Of a stretch of 64,000 bases of DNA, positions 35,846 to 46,685 are shown in pieces. This stretch comes from Kocuria rhizophila DC2201 (lineage in GTDB: Bacteria; Actinomycetota; Actinomycetes; Actinomycetales; Micrococcaceae): positions 186,001-250,000 of the forward strand of contig NC_010617.1 of the NCBI RefSeq assembly GCF_000010285.1, read 5' to 3'. The translations under genes and the position numbers were made by a program. The notes under the pieces were generated by a model. It saw only the letters and a list, made by a program, of their open reading frames with translations, did not search any database and was not told the origin of the DNA. The stretch's first letter is position 1, and each line of letters opens with the position of its first letter.

Positions 35846-38800
35846 CTACTTCTGCTGGTCGTAGCGGTAGAGGAAGGCGGCCATCTGGTCGCGCTTCACC
35901 GGCTGGTACGGACGGAAGGTGCCGTCGGACCAGCCCTTGGCGATGCCCTGGCTGCTCATCCAGGCGATCTCCTTGTAGAAGACGTGGTTGGTGGGCATGT
36001 CCTTGAAGGGAGAAGCCTTGGGAGCGGTGTACGCCGGGGATCCCGCCATCCGGTAGAAGAACGCGGCCATCTGGTCACGGTTGATCTGCTGGGTGGGGCG
36101 GAAGGTGCCGTCGGACCAGCCCTTGGTGATGCCCTGCTCACTCATCCAGGCGATCTCCTTGTAGAAGACGTGGCTGGTGGGCACGTCCTTGAAGGGAGAC
36201 TTCGTGGGAGGGGTGTACTGGGGCGAGCCGGCCATCCGGTAGAGGAAGGCGGCCATCTGGTCGCGCTGCACGGCCTGGTTCGGACGGAAGGTGCCGTCCG
36301 CCCAGCCCTTGGTCACGCCCTTGTTGGCGAGCCACGAGATCTCGTTGTAGAACACGTGGTCCTTGGGGACGTCCTTGAACATCGGGTTTTGCGTCTCGGG
36401 CGGCACGGCGGCGGACTGGATGGTCTTCACCTCGGCCTTGGAGCCGTCCTCGCCCTTGCGGATGCCGGAGAGGTCCCCGGTGCCGTTGTGCATGTGCAGG
36501 AACAGCGCGTCACCCTTGACCTTGTCCGAGCTGCGGTGCGCGGTCAGCTTCTTGCCGGGCAGGTCCGTGAACAGCGACGCGTTGAACTTCTCGCCGGTGA
36601 AGGAGACCTTGGGGGACACCGGGTTGAACTGCACCGCATCGGAGCGGTCCACCGCACCGCTGACGTTCGCGGAGTAGGTGTTCACCTGGTAGGTGAGCTT
36701 GGTGTCCGCCTTGGCGGGGTCGATGCCCAGCTTGGCGGCGCTCACGGGCAGCACCACCGCGTTGGTGTCGAAGGTGTTGGTGTCGGTGTCACCCCAGGAG
36801 CCGTTGACCGGCTGGCTGTCGATGACCTTGAGCTCTCCGTTGACGTAGCCGTAGAGGTTCGCCAGCGGGTAGTCCAGCCCGTCCGTGCGGCCGAGGGCCG
36901 CGAAGAAGTCGGGGCGGCCGTCACCGGAGGTGTCGATCGGGATCTCCATCTCCACGTCGGGCTTGATGGTGGACGCGGTGCCCCAGCTGGAGATGCCGAA
37001 GTTGATCATGCCGTCCTTGGCCACGTCCCCCTTGTCAGCCTTGAGCTGGGGGATGTTGGAGGACGTGCCCACGTACTGCAGGTCGGCGAACTGGGAGTTG
37101 CCGCCGGCCAGCTTGGTGGAGTCCAGACGATCGGACTTCGCACCGAGCTCGAAGGCACCCACGGCCGACTTCCAGCCGCCCTTGTCCAGGCCGGTGCCGG
37201 TCAGCGAGACGGTGGAGTTGCCGTCCTTGTCCCACTGGTCCAGCTTGGCGTTGTCCACGCGCATGTCGGCCGCTGGCTTCGGGGCGATCGACATCGGAAG
37301 GCGCATGTCCTGGCCGGCCTCGGTGAGCACCAGGCGTCCGGACTCGCTGGCCAGGAACTGGCGGGCGCGGCCCAGCTGGGTCACGGCCTCCGAGGGGTCG
37401 TGGGTCTTCTCGAGCTGCGCGCGGTCCACGGTGGCGGTCACCTTCACGGTGGCCTTGCCGCCCTTGGCCACGGTGACCGAGCTCGGGGCGGAGATGCTCA
37501 CACCGGGGACGTCGGTGGAGGCGTCGAAGCGCACCTTGTAGGTGTGCGCAGCGCCACCGGCGTTGTCCAGCACCAGCTCACGCGAGAAGGTCTGCTTGCC
37601 GTCCTTGATCTCGGTGACACCGAAGGTCGAGGAGACCAGCGTGGGATCCGCCTTGTCGTAGACCGTCACGTCCTGGTCCACGGCGCGGCGGGCGTCCACA
37701 CGACCGGAGCCCACACGGTCCACCGCGGAGGTGGCGCCGTTCGCGGCGTGCACGTCGTGCACGGCCGAGTTCATGATGGCGGCCTTCACGTGCTGCGGAT
37801 CGTAGTTCTGGTGCTTCTGCTGCACCAGGGCGGCGATGCCGGCCACGTGCGGGGTGGCCATCGAGGTGCCGGTCTTGATCGACACGCCGTTGCCCTGGGC
37901 CACACCGGCGGAGCCGATGTTCGTGCCGGGAGCGGCGACGTCCGGCTTGATCACGCCGTTGCTGCCGTGCTGGCCGCGGGAGGTGGAGTCGTTGACCTGG
38001 TCCTTGTTGCCGGTCTCCGCGCGTGCGGCACCGACCCACTCCGGAGCCAGCTTGATCTTCGCGCCGCCGGCCTGAACCGCGGGCTTGATCTTGTCCACGG
38101 ACTTCTTGCCCATGAGCAGACCCGGGATCTTCGCGTTGCCCGCGATGGCCGAGGGGTCGACCGTGTAGTCGGACTCGAGGACCACACCCTTGCCACCGGC
38201 GGCGGCCACGTTGTCGAAGCGGACCTTGGAGCCGCACGGGAACGGTCCGTTGTCCTCCCAGTCGAGCATGACCCACTTGCCCGCGAAGTTCTGGGAGAAG
38301 GGGGAGCAGCCGAACTTGTTGTCGGCGGGTGCCGCCACCACGTCGCCCTGGAGGTCCTCGGGCTTGGCACCCTGGTAGTCGTAGCTGCCGCTGTAGGAGC
38401 CGGTCAGCTCACCCTTGGCGCTGTCCGGGGAGAGCCCCTCGGCCTTGTCCTGGACCGCGGTGCTGCCCTGGGAGTTGGCCACGGTGAGCGCGGAGCGCGC
38501 GCTGCCCGGGGAGCCGGAGATCTCGTGGGCGTCCCCGGCGTTGCCGGCGGCGATCACGGAGAGGATGCCCTGGCGGGACAGGGCGTCGATCACGTCGTTC
38601 TGGGGGTCGTCCGCGGGGCCGAAGTCGGAGCCGAGGGACATGTTGATGATGTCCGCCTTGTCCGAGAAGTCCCCGTCCATGTTGGGGTCGAGGGCCCGGT
38701 CCAGGGCCTCGAGCACCAGGTTGGTGGAACCCTCGCAGCCGAAGACGCGCAGGCCGATCAGCTGGGCGCCGGGCGCGGTGCCCGGGCCGATCTTCATCTT

Positions 38801-39706
38801 GAGGACCTGGTCCTTGGTCAGCTTGGTGTGGTCGCCCTTGAAGGTCTTGCCGTCCTCGCCCACGCCGTAGCCGCCGATGGTGCCGGCCACGTGGGTACCG
38901 TGCCCACCGGCCTCGCAGTCCAGCGGGTTGGTGTCCGGCTTGGGAACACTGGAAGCCACGCGGGCGTCGTAGGCGTCACCGGCGAGGTCGTAGCCGCCCA
39001 GGAACTTCTCGGGGTCGTACAGCCCGGAGTCCTTGGCCGGCATGTCGGTGGAGGCCTTGGCCTTCTTGTAGCCGTCCGTGGTGCCCGGACCGCCGAAGTC
39101 GGCGTGGGTGTAGTCCACGCCGGAGTCGATCACGGCAACCTTGACACCCTTGCCGGTCTCCTTGGTCTGGGTCCAGGAGTCGAGCGTGCCGGTGTCCACC
39201 ACGGAGCCCGCGTTGTTGCGGTACTTGGGGACGATCTTGGAGATCTTCACGACGTCCGAGCGCTTGGCCAGCTGCCGCAGCTGCTCGGCATCGCCCTGGA
39301 GGGCCACGCCGCGCATCGCGTTGGCGGTGGAGTAGAGCACCTTGGAGTTGGACTCGGAGGCCATGGAGGAGCTGGCCGTCTTGACGGACTGGCGGATGGC
39401 CTGGACCTGCGCCGCTGCCTGCACGGGGGCCTGGGAGCCGGAGCGCACGCCCTTCGGCTGGGTGGCCTCGAAGGCGCTCGGGCCCTGCAGCTGCACGAAC
39501 ACAGCCACCTGGCCCTCGGCGCCCTTGAGCTCGGAGCTGATCAGGGCGTCGGGGTTCTGCGGGTTGACGTCGTCCGCCTTGGGAGCGGAGGGGACGTCGA
39601 CGGCGCTGGCGGGCAGCGTCGTCCCCAGGGCCAGTGTCAGGCCGAGGGCTGTTGCCAGGCAGGTCTTGGCGGCTCTGCCACGACCAGCTCGTGTCTCATG
39701 GTTCAT
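35846..39706 (-). CDS. Surface subtilisin-like serine protease with PA and SLH domains
   Basis: A 1286-residue exported protease. A signal peptide ends near LPASA (residue 36); an inhibitor-like propeptide follows. The S8 domain shows Asp193 in VIDSGVDYTH, His272 in GHGTHVAG and Ser615 in GTSMATPH; the large gap holds a PA (protease-associated) insert at about 410-540 with two Cys. After fibronectin-like regions (about 640-1080) come three SLH repeats of about 63 residues, each with FYxEI...GITKGWSDGTFRP, to the C-terminus. These should hold it on the wall. Start ATG 39706 has AAAGGA six bases upstream. Its role is probably extracellular protein digestion. Confidence 0.92.
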   Translation of the reverse strand: MNHETRAGRGRAAKTCLATALGLTLALGTTLPASAVDVPSAPKADDVNPQNPDALISSELKGAEGQVAVFVQLQGPSAFEATQPKGVRSGSQAPVQAAAQVQAIRQSVKTASSSMASESNSKVLYSTANAMRGVALQGDAEQLRQLAKRSDVVKISKIVPKYRNNAGSVVDTGTLDSWTQTKETGKGVKVAVIDSGVDYTHADFGGPGTTDGYKKAKASTDMPAKDSGLYDPEKFLGGYDLAGDAYDARVASSVPKPDTNPLDCEAGGHGTHVAGTIGGYGVGEDGKTFKGDHTKLTKDQVLKMKIGPGTAPGAQLIGLRVFGCEGSTNLVLEALDRALDPNMDGDFSDKADIINMSLGSDFGPADDPQNDVIDALSRQGILSVIAAGNAGDAHEISGSPGSARSALTVANSQGSTAVQDKAEGLSPDSAKGELTGSYSGSYDYQGAKPEDLQGDVVAAPADNKFGCSPFSQNFAGKWVMLDWEDNGPFPCGSKVRFDNVAAAGGKGVVLESDYTVDPSAIAGNAKIPGLLMGKKSVDKIKPAVQAGGAKIKLAPEWVGAARAETGNKDQVNDSTSRGQHGSNGVIKPDVAAPGTNIGSAGVAQGNGVSIKTGTSMATPHVAGIAALVQQKHQNYDPQHVKAAIMNSAVHDVHAANGATSAVDRVGSGRVDARRAVDQDVTVYDKADPTLVSSTFGVTEIKDGKQTFSRELVLDNAGGAAHTYKVRFDASTDVPGVSISAPSSVTVAKGGKATVKVTATVDRAQLEKTHDPSEAVTQLGRARQFLASESGRLVLTEAGQDMRLPMSIAPKPAADMRVDNAKLDQWDKDGNSTVSLTGTGLDKGGWKSAVGAFELGAKSDRLDSTKLAGGNSQFADLQYVGTSSNIPQLKADKGDVAKDGMINFGISSWGTASTIKPDVEMEIPIDTSGDGRPDFFAALGRTDGLDYPLANLYGYVNGELKVIDSQPVNGSWGDTDTNTFDTNAVVLPVSAAKLGIDPAKADTKLTYQVNTYSANVSGAVDRSDAVQFNPVSPKVSFTGEKFNASLFTDLPGKKLTAHRSSDKVKGDALFLHMHNGTGDLSGIRKGEDGSKAEVKTIQSAAVPPETQNPMFKDVPKDHVFYNEISWLANKGVTKGWADGTFRPNQAVQRDQMAAFLYRMAGSPQYTPPTKSPFKDVPTSHVFYKEIAWMSEQGITKGWSDGTFRPTQQINRDQMAAFFYRMAGSPAYTAPKASPFKDMPTNHVFYKEIAWMSSQGIAKGWSDGTFRPYQPVKRDQMAAFLYRYDQQK
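35890..36380 (-). repeat. Three tandem SLH-coding repeats
   Basis: Three units of about 190 bases, strongly alike at DNA level (for example the GTGCCGTC(G)GACCAGCCCTT block recurs), encode the SLH domains of the protease. Their similarity suggests recent duplication or gene conversion. Confidence 0.7.
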
Positions 39707-41259
<1,553 letters not shown>

Positions 41260-41270
41260 CTCCCCCCAGG

Positions 41271-41325
41271 GCACCAACGGCGCCGCCCCGCTCTCCCAGG
41301 GAGAGCGGGGCGGCGCCGTTGGTGC
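41271..41325. terminator. Exceptionally long terminator hairpin
   Basis: A 27-bp perfect inverted repeat (41271-41297 with 41299-41325) around a single A, so the real loop is CCAGG. It lies between purA and the convergent permease. Confidence 0.9.
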
Positions 41326-41331
41326 TGGGAC

Positions 41332-42879
41332 TCAGTGGTGAGCCGGTGCCACGTCCGCGGTGCGCAGGTCCGCGGGCTTGTCCTTGGTCACCAGCTTGTG
41401 GCCGAGCCACAGGGCCAGGAACACGGGCAGGCCCAGGTAGGAGGACAGCAGGCTCAGGGGGTTGACGTCCCCGGAGGTGAAGATGCTGTACCCCTGGCCC
41501 ACGATCACGATCGCGCACATGATCAGCGCCACGATGGGCCCGATGGGGAAGAACCGCGCCCGGTAGGTGAGGTCCTTGGGGTCCCCGCCCTGCAGCACGT
41601 AGGCCCGGCGGAAGCGGTAGTGGCTCCACGCGATGCCCATCCACACGATGAAGCCGGCCAGACCGGAGGCGTTGATGAGCCACACGTACGCCTCGCCCTC
41701 GCCGATCAGCGTGGTGAGGAAGCAGAACATGCCGATCAGCGTGGTGGCCAGCAGGGCGTACATGGGCACGCCACGGCGGTCGACCTTGGCGAGGAACCGG
41801 GGTGCCTTGCCGCTGCGGGCCAGCGCGTAGAGCATGCGCGTGGAGGCATACAGGCCGGAGTTGCCCGCGGAGAGGATGGCCGTGAGGATCACGGCGTTCA
41901 TCACGGAAGCGGCGGCAAGCACTCCCGCGTGCTCGAACACCAGGGTGAACGGGGAGATGGACACGTCCGAGACGTCGCTCGCGAGCAGGTGCGGGTCCGT
42001 GTAGGGGATCAGGAAACCGATCACGGTGATGGCGCCGATGTAGAACAGCAGGATGCGCAGGAACACGGTGCGGATGGCCTTGGGGACCGTCTCGCCCGGG
42101 TTCTCCGCCTCGCCCGCGGCCACACCCACCAGCTCGGTGCCCTGGAAGGAGAAGCCGGCGACCATGAAGATGGCCATGATGCCGGTGAAGCCGTTGACGA
42201 ACGGCGCCTCGCCCGCGGTCCAGTTGTGGAAGCCGGGGGAGGGTCCGCCCAGAATCCCCAGGATCATGAGCACACCCAGGACCAGGAAGATCAGCACGGT
42301 GATCACCTTGATCAGGGAGAACCAGAACTCGCCCTCGCCGTACGCCCGGGCGCTGAGTGCGTTGAGCGTGAACAGGATGGCCAGGAAGGCCGCGGACCAG
42401 ATCCAGGCGGGAACGTCCGGGAACCAGTACCTCATCACCAGGGCGGCGGCCACGAGCTCCGCGGCCACGGTGATCGCCCAGTTGTACCAGTAGTTCCAGC
42501 CGATCGCGAAGCCGAAGGAGCGGCTGATGTACCGGGTGGAGTACTCCTCGAAGGAGCCTGCCACCGGCAGGTGGGTGGCCATCTCGCCCAGGGACTGCAT
42601 GAGCAGGAACACCATCAGGCCGATCGCGGCGTACGCCATGAGGGCGCCACCGGGTCCGGCGGTGTTGATGGAGTTGCCCGAGGCCACGAACAGCCCGGTG
42701 CCGATCGCACCGCCCATGGCGATCATCGTCAGGTGGCGGGATTTCAGCGAGCGCTGCAGCGTCCCCTCGCCGGGTTCCTCCTGACCGGGTGGCCGGGGAT
42801 CGGAGTGGTGGGCGGCGCCCTGTGCGGGCGGCGTGGCGGCCGCCCCGGCGTGGCCTCCACCGGACGTTGTTGAAGACAC
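41332..42879 (-). CDS. Amino-acid permease, LysP-like
   Basis: A 515-residue APC-superfamily importer with twelve membrane segments. LKSRHLTMIAMGGAIGTGLF opens the membrane part, and AGFSFQGTELVGVAAGEAEN the helix-6 loop, as in lysine-specific permeases. The N-terminal 50 residues are Gly/Ala/Pro-rich and not conserved. GTG 42879 has GGGAGG eight bases before it and is preferred to upstream in-frame starts. Substrate (lysine or other basic amino acid) is a guess from family likeness. Confidence 0.87.
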   Translation of the reverse strand: MSSTTSGGGHAGAAATPPAQGAAHHSDPRPPGQEEPGEGTLQRSLKSRHLTMIAMGGAIGTGLFVASGNSINTAGPGGALMAYAAIGLMVFLLMQSLGEMATHLPVAGSFEEYSTRYISRSFGFAIGWNYWYNWAITVAAELVAAALVMRYWFPDVPAWIWSAAFLAILFTLNALSARAYGEGEFWFSLIKVITVLIFLVLGVLMILGILGGPSPGFHNWTAGEAPFVNGFTGIMAIFMVAGFSFQGTELVGVAAGEAENPGETVPKAIRTVFLRILLFYIGAITVIGFLIPYTDPHLLASDVSDVSISPFTLVFEHAGVLAAASVMNAVILTAILSAGNSGLYASTRMLYALARSGKAPRFLAKVDRRGVPMYALLATTLIGMFCFLTTLIGEGEAYVWLINASGLAGFIVWMGIAWSHYRFRRAYVLQGGDPKDLTYRARFFPIGPIVALIMCAIVIVGQGYSIFTSGDVNPLSLLSSYLGLPVFLALWLGHKLVTKDKPADLRTADVAPAHH

Positions 42880-43005
42880 TGGGTCCTCCCAGGGATTGTT
42901 GGTCCGGTGCCGAGCAGAAGTGCTGCGGCTGAACGCCATTATGCGGTGCGTGCCGGGTGAACGGGTCGTTCCCACGCCAGGGTCCGCCGAAATGGTGACA
43001 ACTGC

Positions 43006-43341
43006 TCAGAAACGCAGGATGGCGGTGATCCCCAGCGCCCCCAACAGTACGCACGATCCCGCGGTTACGAGCACGGCCGGCGTGTCCGGGGTGATGCGTT
43101 CCCCGCTGATGCCCGCCGCGGAGCGCCGGTAGCGTATGCGCTGGGTGACATAGATCCCGGTGGCCAGCCCGAGTGCCACGGTCACCAGGCTCAGCACGAA
43201 GCCGCCGTGGCTCGGCAGCCACCGCAGGTGCAGTGCCGCCGCGGTGCACAGCGCCAGCATGGTGCGTCCCCAGGAGAGCACGGTCCGCTCGGGCTGCAGC
43301 CCGGGATCCGGGTGGGGGCACGCCGGGGCGGGGGAGGTCAT
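43006..43341 (-). CDS. DUF202 membrane protein (second of pair)
   Basis: An 111-residue protein with three predicted membrane segments and the DUF202 opening LQPERTVLSWGRTMLAL. Function unknown; fungal and bacterial members occur as subunits of membrane complexes. ATG 43341 overlaps the stop of the preceding paralogue as ATGA, so the pair is translationally coupled and the two products may form a heteromer. Confidence 0.8.
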   Translation of the reverse strand: MTSPAPACPHPDPGLQPERTVLSWGRTMLALCTAAALHLRWLPSHGGFVLSLVTVALGLATGIYVTQRIRYRRSAAGISGERITPDTPAVLVTAGSCVLLGALGITAILRF

Positions 43342-43730
43342 CGCGTGAGCACGACCGTCACGAGCACGCCGGACGCAACGGCACCGCCGAGTGCCACGAG
43401 CGGGGCGATGAGCGGCAGGGGCAGGGGAGTTCCGTGGCGCATGGCGCGCTCCACGTTGAGCCACCGCACGGCCGAGCCCGCGCTCAGGAGCATGCCCAGC
43501 AGCAGCAGGACGATGGCCAGCACCTTGCGCACGGCCGGGTCGAAGAGGGCCCCGGTGAAGGCCTCCACCGCGATCCCGCCGGCCAGGAACGCCAGGGACG
43601 TGCGGATCCAGGCGAGGAAGGTTCTCTCGTTGGCCAGGGTGAAGCGCGGATCGGGTTCGCCGCCGCCGCGCAGCAGGCGCCGTCCCCACGGTTCACGACG
43701 CCGCTCGTCCGGCTCTTCGTGGTGGCTCAC
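43338..43730 (-). CDS. DUF202 (YidH-like) membrane protein (first of pair)
   Basis: A 130-residue protein: a charged N-terminal 35 residues, then the DUF202 signature FTLANERTFLAWIRTSLAFLAGG and two further hydrophobic segments. It is a distant paralogue of the next gene, with which it overlaps by four bases. GAGGAGGACC directly upstream supports GTG 43730. E. coli YidH and YidG form a similar tandem pair. Confidence 0.83.
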   Translation of the reverse strand: MSHHEEPDERRREPWGRRLLRGGGEPDPRFTLANERTFLAWIRTSLAFLAGGIAVEAFTGALFDPAVRKVLAIVLLLLGMLLSAGSAVRWLNVERAMRHGTPLPLPLIAPLVALGGAVASGVLVTVVLTR

Positions 43731-43871
43731 GGTCCTCCTCGGGTGCTGGTCCCTCGATGGTATGCCGCGCGGAGCACGGGTGAGGACCACGGGCGGGGGT
43801 TCCTTGTTCCCGGGCGGGGCCTGGGAGAGGATGGTTGCACCCGCACACCGCGACCGCACGGAGGACACACC

Positions 43872-44324
43872 TTGAGCTCGAACCAGCAGCCCACCGGGAA
43901 CGATCGAGCAGCCCAGGGTGCGTACCACCCCGGCCCGGACTCCGGGTCAGGCCCGTTCCGTGACTCCCACGGGGTGCACGTGGCCCCCAACCAGTACCAG
44001 CCCTATGCCCAGCCCGCCGGGCGCTGGGAGTACGTTCCCGGCAGCCCCGAGGACGCGCAGCGCTATGCACAGGCCACGAGCAGCACCGACACCTCCCTGG
44101 TCCTCGGCATCCTCTCCGTGACCGTCCTGCCCCTGCTCGCGCCGTTTGCGCTGTGGCAGGCGAGCAAGGCCGAGAAGCTCGGCGGCCGCGCCACCGCGGG
44201 CAAGGTCCTGGGCTGGGTGGGCGTGGTCATGCTGGCCCTCGGGATCCTCTGGCTCGTGTTCATCCTGGTGATGTGGGGGGCGCTCGTCACCCAGATGCCG
44301 GGCGTGGCGGACTCCTCGGTCTGA
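43872..44324 (+). CDS. DUF4190-type membrane protein
   Basis: A 150-residue protein. About 70 hydrophilic residues rich in Gln, Pro and Tyr lead to two membrane segments, with LGILSVTVLPLLAPFALWQASKAEKLGGRA between, the DUF4190 pattern. Function unknown; the tail is probably cytosolic. It starts at TTG 43872 with GGAGG eight bases before. Divergent from the DUF202 pair. Confidence 0.75.
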   Translation: MSSNQQPTGNDRAAQGAYHPGPDSGSGPFRDSHGVHVAPNQYQPYAQPAGRWEYVPGSPEDAQRYAQATSSTDTSLVLGILSVTVLPLLAPFALWQASKAEKLGGRATAGKVLGWVGVVMLALGILWLVFILVMWGALVTQMPGVADSSV

Positions 44325-44460
44325 CGTTCCAGGGCGGAGCACTGGGCGGGCTCGCAGCACCGCCGCGCACACCCTGTCACTTGGCGCCCACCCGTGAGGT
44401 GCCCCGCCTCTCGCCCAGACGGTTCGGTGGGGCACCGCGGGCAGGCTCCACGGGCCCGTG

Positions 44461-44508
44461 ACGACGACGGCCGGTCCCCTCGAGCGCGAGGGAACCGGCC
44501 GTCGTCGT
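44461..44508. terminator. Bidirectional terminator
   Basis: A 22-bp stem with one mismatch (44461-44482 with 44487-44508) and an AGCG loop between convergent genes. Its outer part ACGACGACGG resembles, but is not, the dispersed 11-mer. Confidence 0.85.
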
Positions 44509-44522
44509 ACCCGGGGAGCGGG

Positions 44523-46517
44523 TCACCAGATGGTGACGCGCTCCTCCTGCGGCAGCCACATGCCGTCACCCTCCGAGACGTCGAACGCCTCGTAGAAGGC
44601 GTCCACGTTGCGCGGGGTCTGCCCGGCGCGGAACTCCGCGGGGGAGTGCGGGTCCGTGGCGATCCGCGTGCGCAGCGCCTCGTCCCGGGACTTCTCCTGC
44701 CACACGTAGCCCCACGAGATGAACAGCCGCTGCGCGGGGGTGTAGCCGTCGATGCTCTCCGTGTCCGGCGTGGGCATCTTCTCCTGCGCGCGCTTCCATG
44801 CCTTGTAGGCGATGGACAGCCCGCCCAGGTCACCGATGTTCTCGCCCAGGGTGAGCTCGCCGTTGACGTGCGGTGCGGCGTCGTCGTCCCCGAACTGGGC
44901 GGGCACGAGCGCCGCGTACTGGCCCACCAGACGGGACGTGCGCTCCTCGAAGGCGGCGCGGTCCTCGTCCGTCCACCAGTTGCGCAGCCTGCCCTCGCCG
45001 TCGCACGTGGAGCCCTTGTCGTCGAAGCCGTGGCCGATCTCGTGGCCGATCACGGAGCCGATGCCGCCGTAGTTCACGGCGTCGTCCGCGGTCTCGTCGA
45101 AGAACGGGGGCTGCAGGATGGCCGCGGGGAACACGATCTCGTTGCGCAGCGGGTGGTAGTAGGCGTTGACCGTCTGCGGGGTCATGAGCCACTCGTGCTT
45201 CTCCACGGGCTGCCCGGCCTTGCGCGCGAGCTCGTCCACCGCGAACTGGGTGGTGCGCACCACGTTGCCCACGAGGTCGTCACCGCGGATCTCGAGGGCG
45301 GAGTAGTCCTTCCACTTCTCCGGGAAGCCGATCTTGGGCGTGAAGCCGGAGAGCTTCTTGAGGGCTTCGGCGCGCGTGCCCTCGGTCATCCAGTCCAGCT
45401 GCTCGATGGAGTCCCGGTACGCGTCCAGCAGGTTGGCCACCAGCTCGTCCATGCGGGCCTTGGCCGTGGGAGAGAAGTGCTCCGCCACGTACAGCTTGCC
45501 CACGGCCTCGCCCAGTGCTCCGTTCACCAGCCCCACGCCGCGCTTCCACCGCTCGCGCAGCTGCGGGGTCCCGGAGAGCACCGTTCCGTAGAACGCGAAG
45601 TTCTCGGCGACGAACGCCTCCGAGAGGTACGCGGCGCGCGAGGAGACCACGTGCCAGCGGGCCCAGGACTTCCAGGCCCCCAGCTCGTCCGGCGTGAGGA
45701 GCTCGTCCAGGCCCGCGAAGAAGCTCGGCTGCGCGTTGACCACGGTGGCCAGGTGCTCCGGCGTGAGACCCATGCCCTCGAGCACGGCGTTCCAGTCGAG
45801 GTCCTGCGTCTGGCCGGCGAGTTCCTCGAAGCTCATGGGGTTGTACATCTTGGTGAGGTCCCGCACCGTGACCTTGTCCCAGTGGTGGGAGGCGATGCGT
45901 GTCTCCAGGTCCACGACCGCGCGTGCCTGCCGTGCGGCGTCGTCGAACCCGGCGAGCTCGAGCATCGTCTGGACGTGCGCCGCGTACTGCTCGCGGATCT
46001 GCGCGTACTGCTCCTCGCGGTAGTACTCCTCGTCCGGCAGACCCAGCCCGGACTGGCCCACGAACACGAGGTTGCGCTGCGGGTCCCCGGGGTCCGAGTC
46101 GAGGTCGATGTCCAGTGCCGCGCCGATGCCCCGCCGCATGGCCGTGCCGAACCAGCGGGACAGCGCCTGCGGCGAGTCGATCGCGGCCACGGCGTCCAGG
46201 TCCTCGCGCAGTGGCTCGGCGCCGAGCTCCTCGATGCGCTCGGTGTCCATGAACGAGCGGTACAGCAGCGCGATCTTGGTCTCCGCGCTCTGCTCCACCG
46301 CCGACGCCGCCTGCTCACCGTCCGCGCTCGCGCCCGTGATGATCTCGCGCACCGCCTGCTCGGCCTGGTCCCGCAGCTCCACGAAGGCACCGGTGCTGGC
46401 CTTGTCGTCGGGGATCTGCGCGGTGCGCAACCACGTGCCGTTGACGTGGCGGAAGAGATCGTCCTGGGGACGGACCGAGCGGTCGAAGGCGTCGAGGTCG
46501 AACACGGAAGTCGTCAT
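44523..46517 (-). CDS. M13-family zinc endopeptidase (PepO)
   Basis: A 664-residue neprilysin-like peptidase of oligopeptides. Zinc motif HEIGH is at about 492-496, the third ligand Glu in GENIGDLGG, substrate-binding NAYYHP and the final VTIW. No signal peptide is present, so it acts in the cytosol or leaves by another route. FGDDDAAPHVNGELT near residue 545 holds an in-frame dispersed 11-mer in a surface loop of the catalytic domain. TAGCGT six bases before ATG 46517 implies a leaderless mRNA; GTG 46523 is the alternative. Confidence 0.92.
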   Translation of the reverse strand: MTTSVFDLDAFDRSVRPQDDLFRHVNGTWLRTAQIPDDKASTGAFVELRDQAEQAVREIITGASADGEQAASAVEQSAETKIALLYRSFMDTERIEELGAEPLREDLDAVAAIDSPQALSRWFGTAMRRGIGAALDIDLDSDPGDPQRNLVFVGQSGLGLPDEEYYREEQYAQIREQYAAHVQTMLELAGFDDAARQARAVVDLETRIASHHWDKVTVRDLTKMYNPMSFEELAGQTQDLDWNAVLEGMGLTPEHLATVVNAQPSFFAGLDELLTPDELGAWKSWARWHVVSSRAAYLSEAFVAENFAFYGTVLSGTPQLRERWKRGVGLVNGALGEAVGKLYVAEHFSPTAKARMDELVANLLDAYRDSIEQLDWMTEGTRAEALKKLSGFTPKIGFPEKWKDYSALEIRGDDLVGNVVRTTQFAVDELARKAGQPVEKHEWLMTPQTVNAYYHPLRNEIVFPAAILQPPFFDETADDAVNYGGIGSVIGHEIGHGFDDKGSTCDGEGRLRNWWTDEDRAAFEERTSRLVGQYAALVPAQFGDDDAAPHVNGELTLGENIGDLGGLSIAYKAWKRAQEKMPTPDTESIDGYTPAQRLFISWGYVWQEKSRDEALRTRIATDPHSPAEFRAGQTPRNVDAFYEAFDVSEGDGMWLPQEERVTIW
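44875..44885 (-). repeat. Dispersed 11-mer, copy 12 (M13 peptidase loop)
   Basis: 14-base form encoding DDDAA in a loop just before the conserved NGELTLGENIGD segment. Confidence 0.7.
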
Positions 46518-46685
46518 GCCCACACGCTAACCACCCGCGCGGTGCGGCTCCACGGGTGGCGGGTCGAATCTGCGGACGGCTAAACCCGTCCGGCAGGCCC
46601 GCAGCGTGTCCGGAACCGGGGAGTCCGGGCCGCTGCATGCCAAGATGCCAGCAGGGACGGACACGGAACAGGGGAAGGACACGGG

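Noticed and set aside
35846-36400. Repeats at the end of the protease gene as mobile DNA
   Set aside because: They are in-frame SLH domains with the expected residue pattern.
44394-46583. A 729-codon + strand frame opposite the M13 peptidase
   Set aside because: Antisense shadow; the peptidase on the other strand has the zinc motif and full length.
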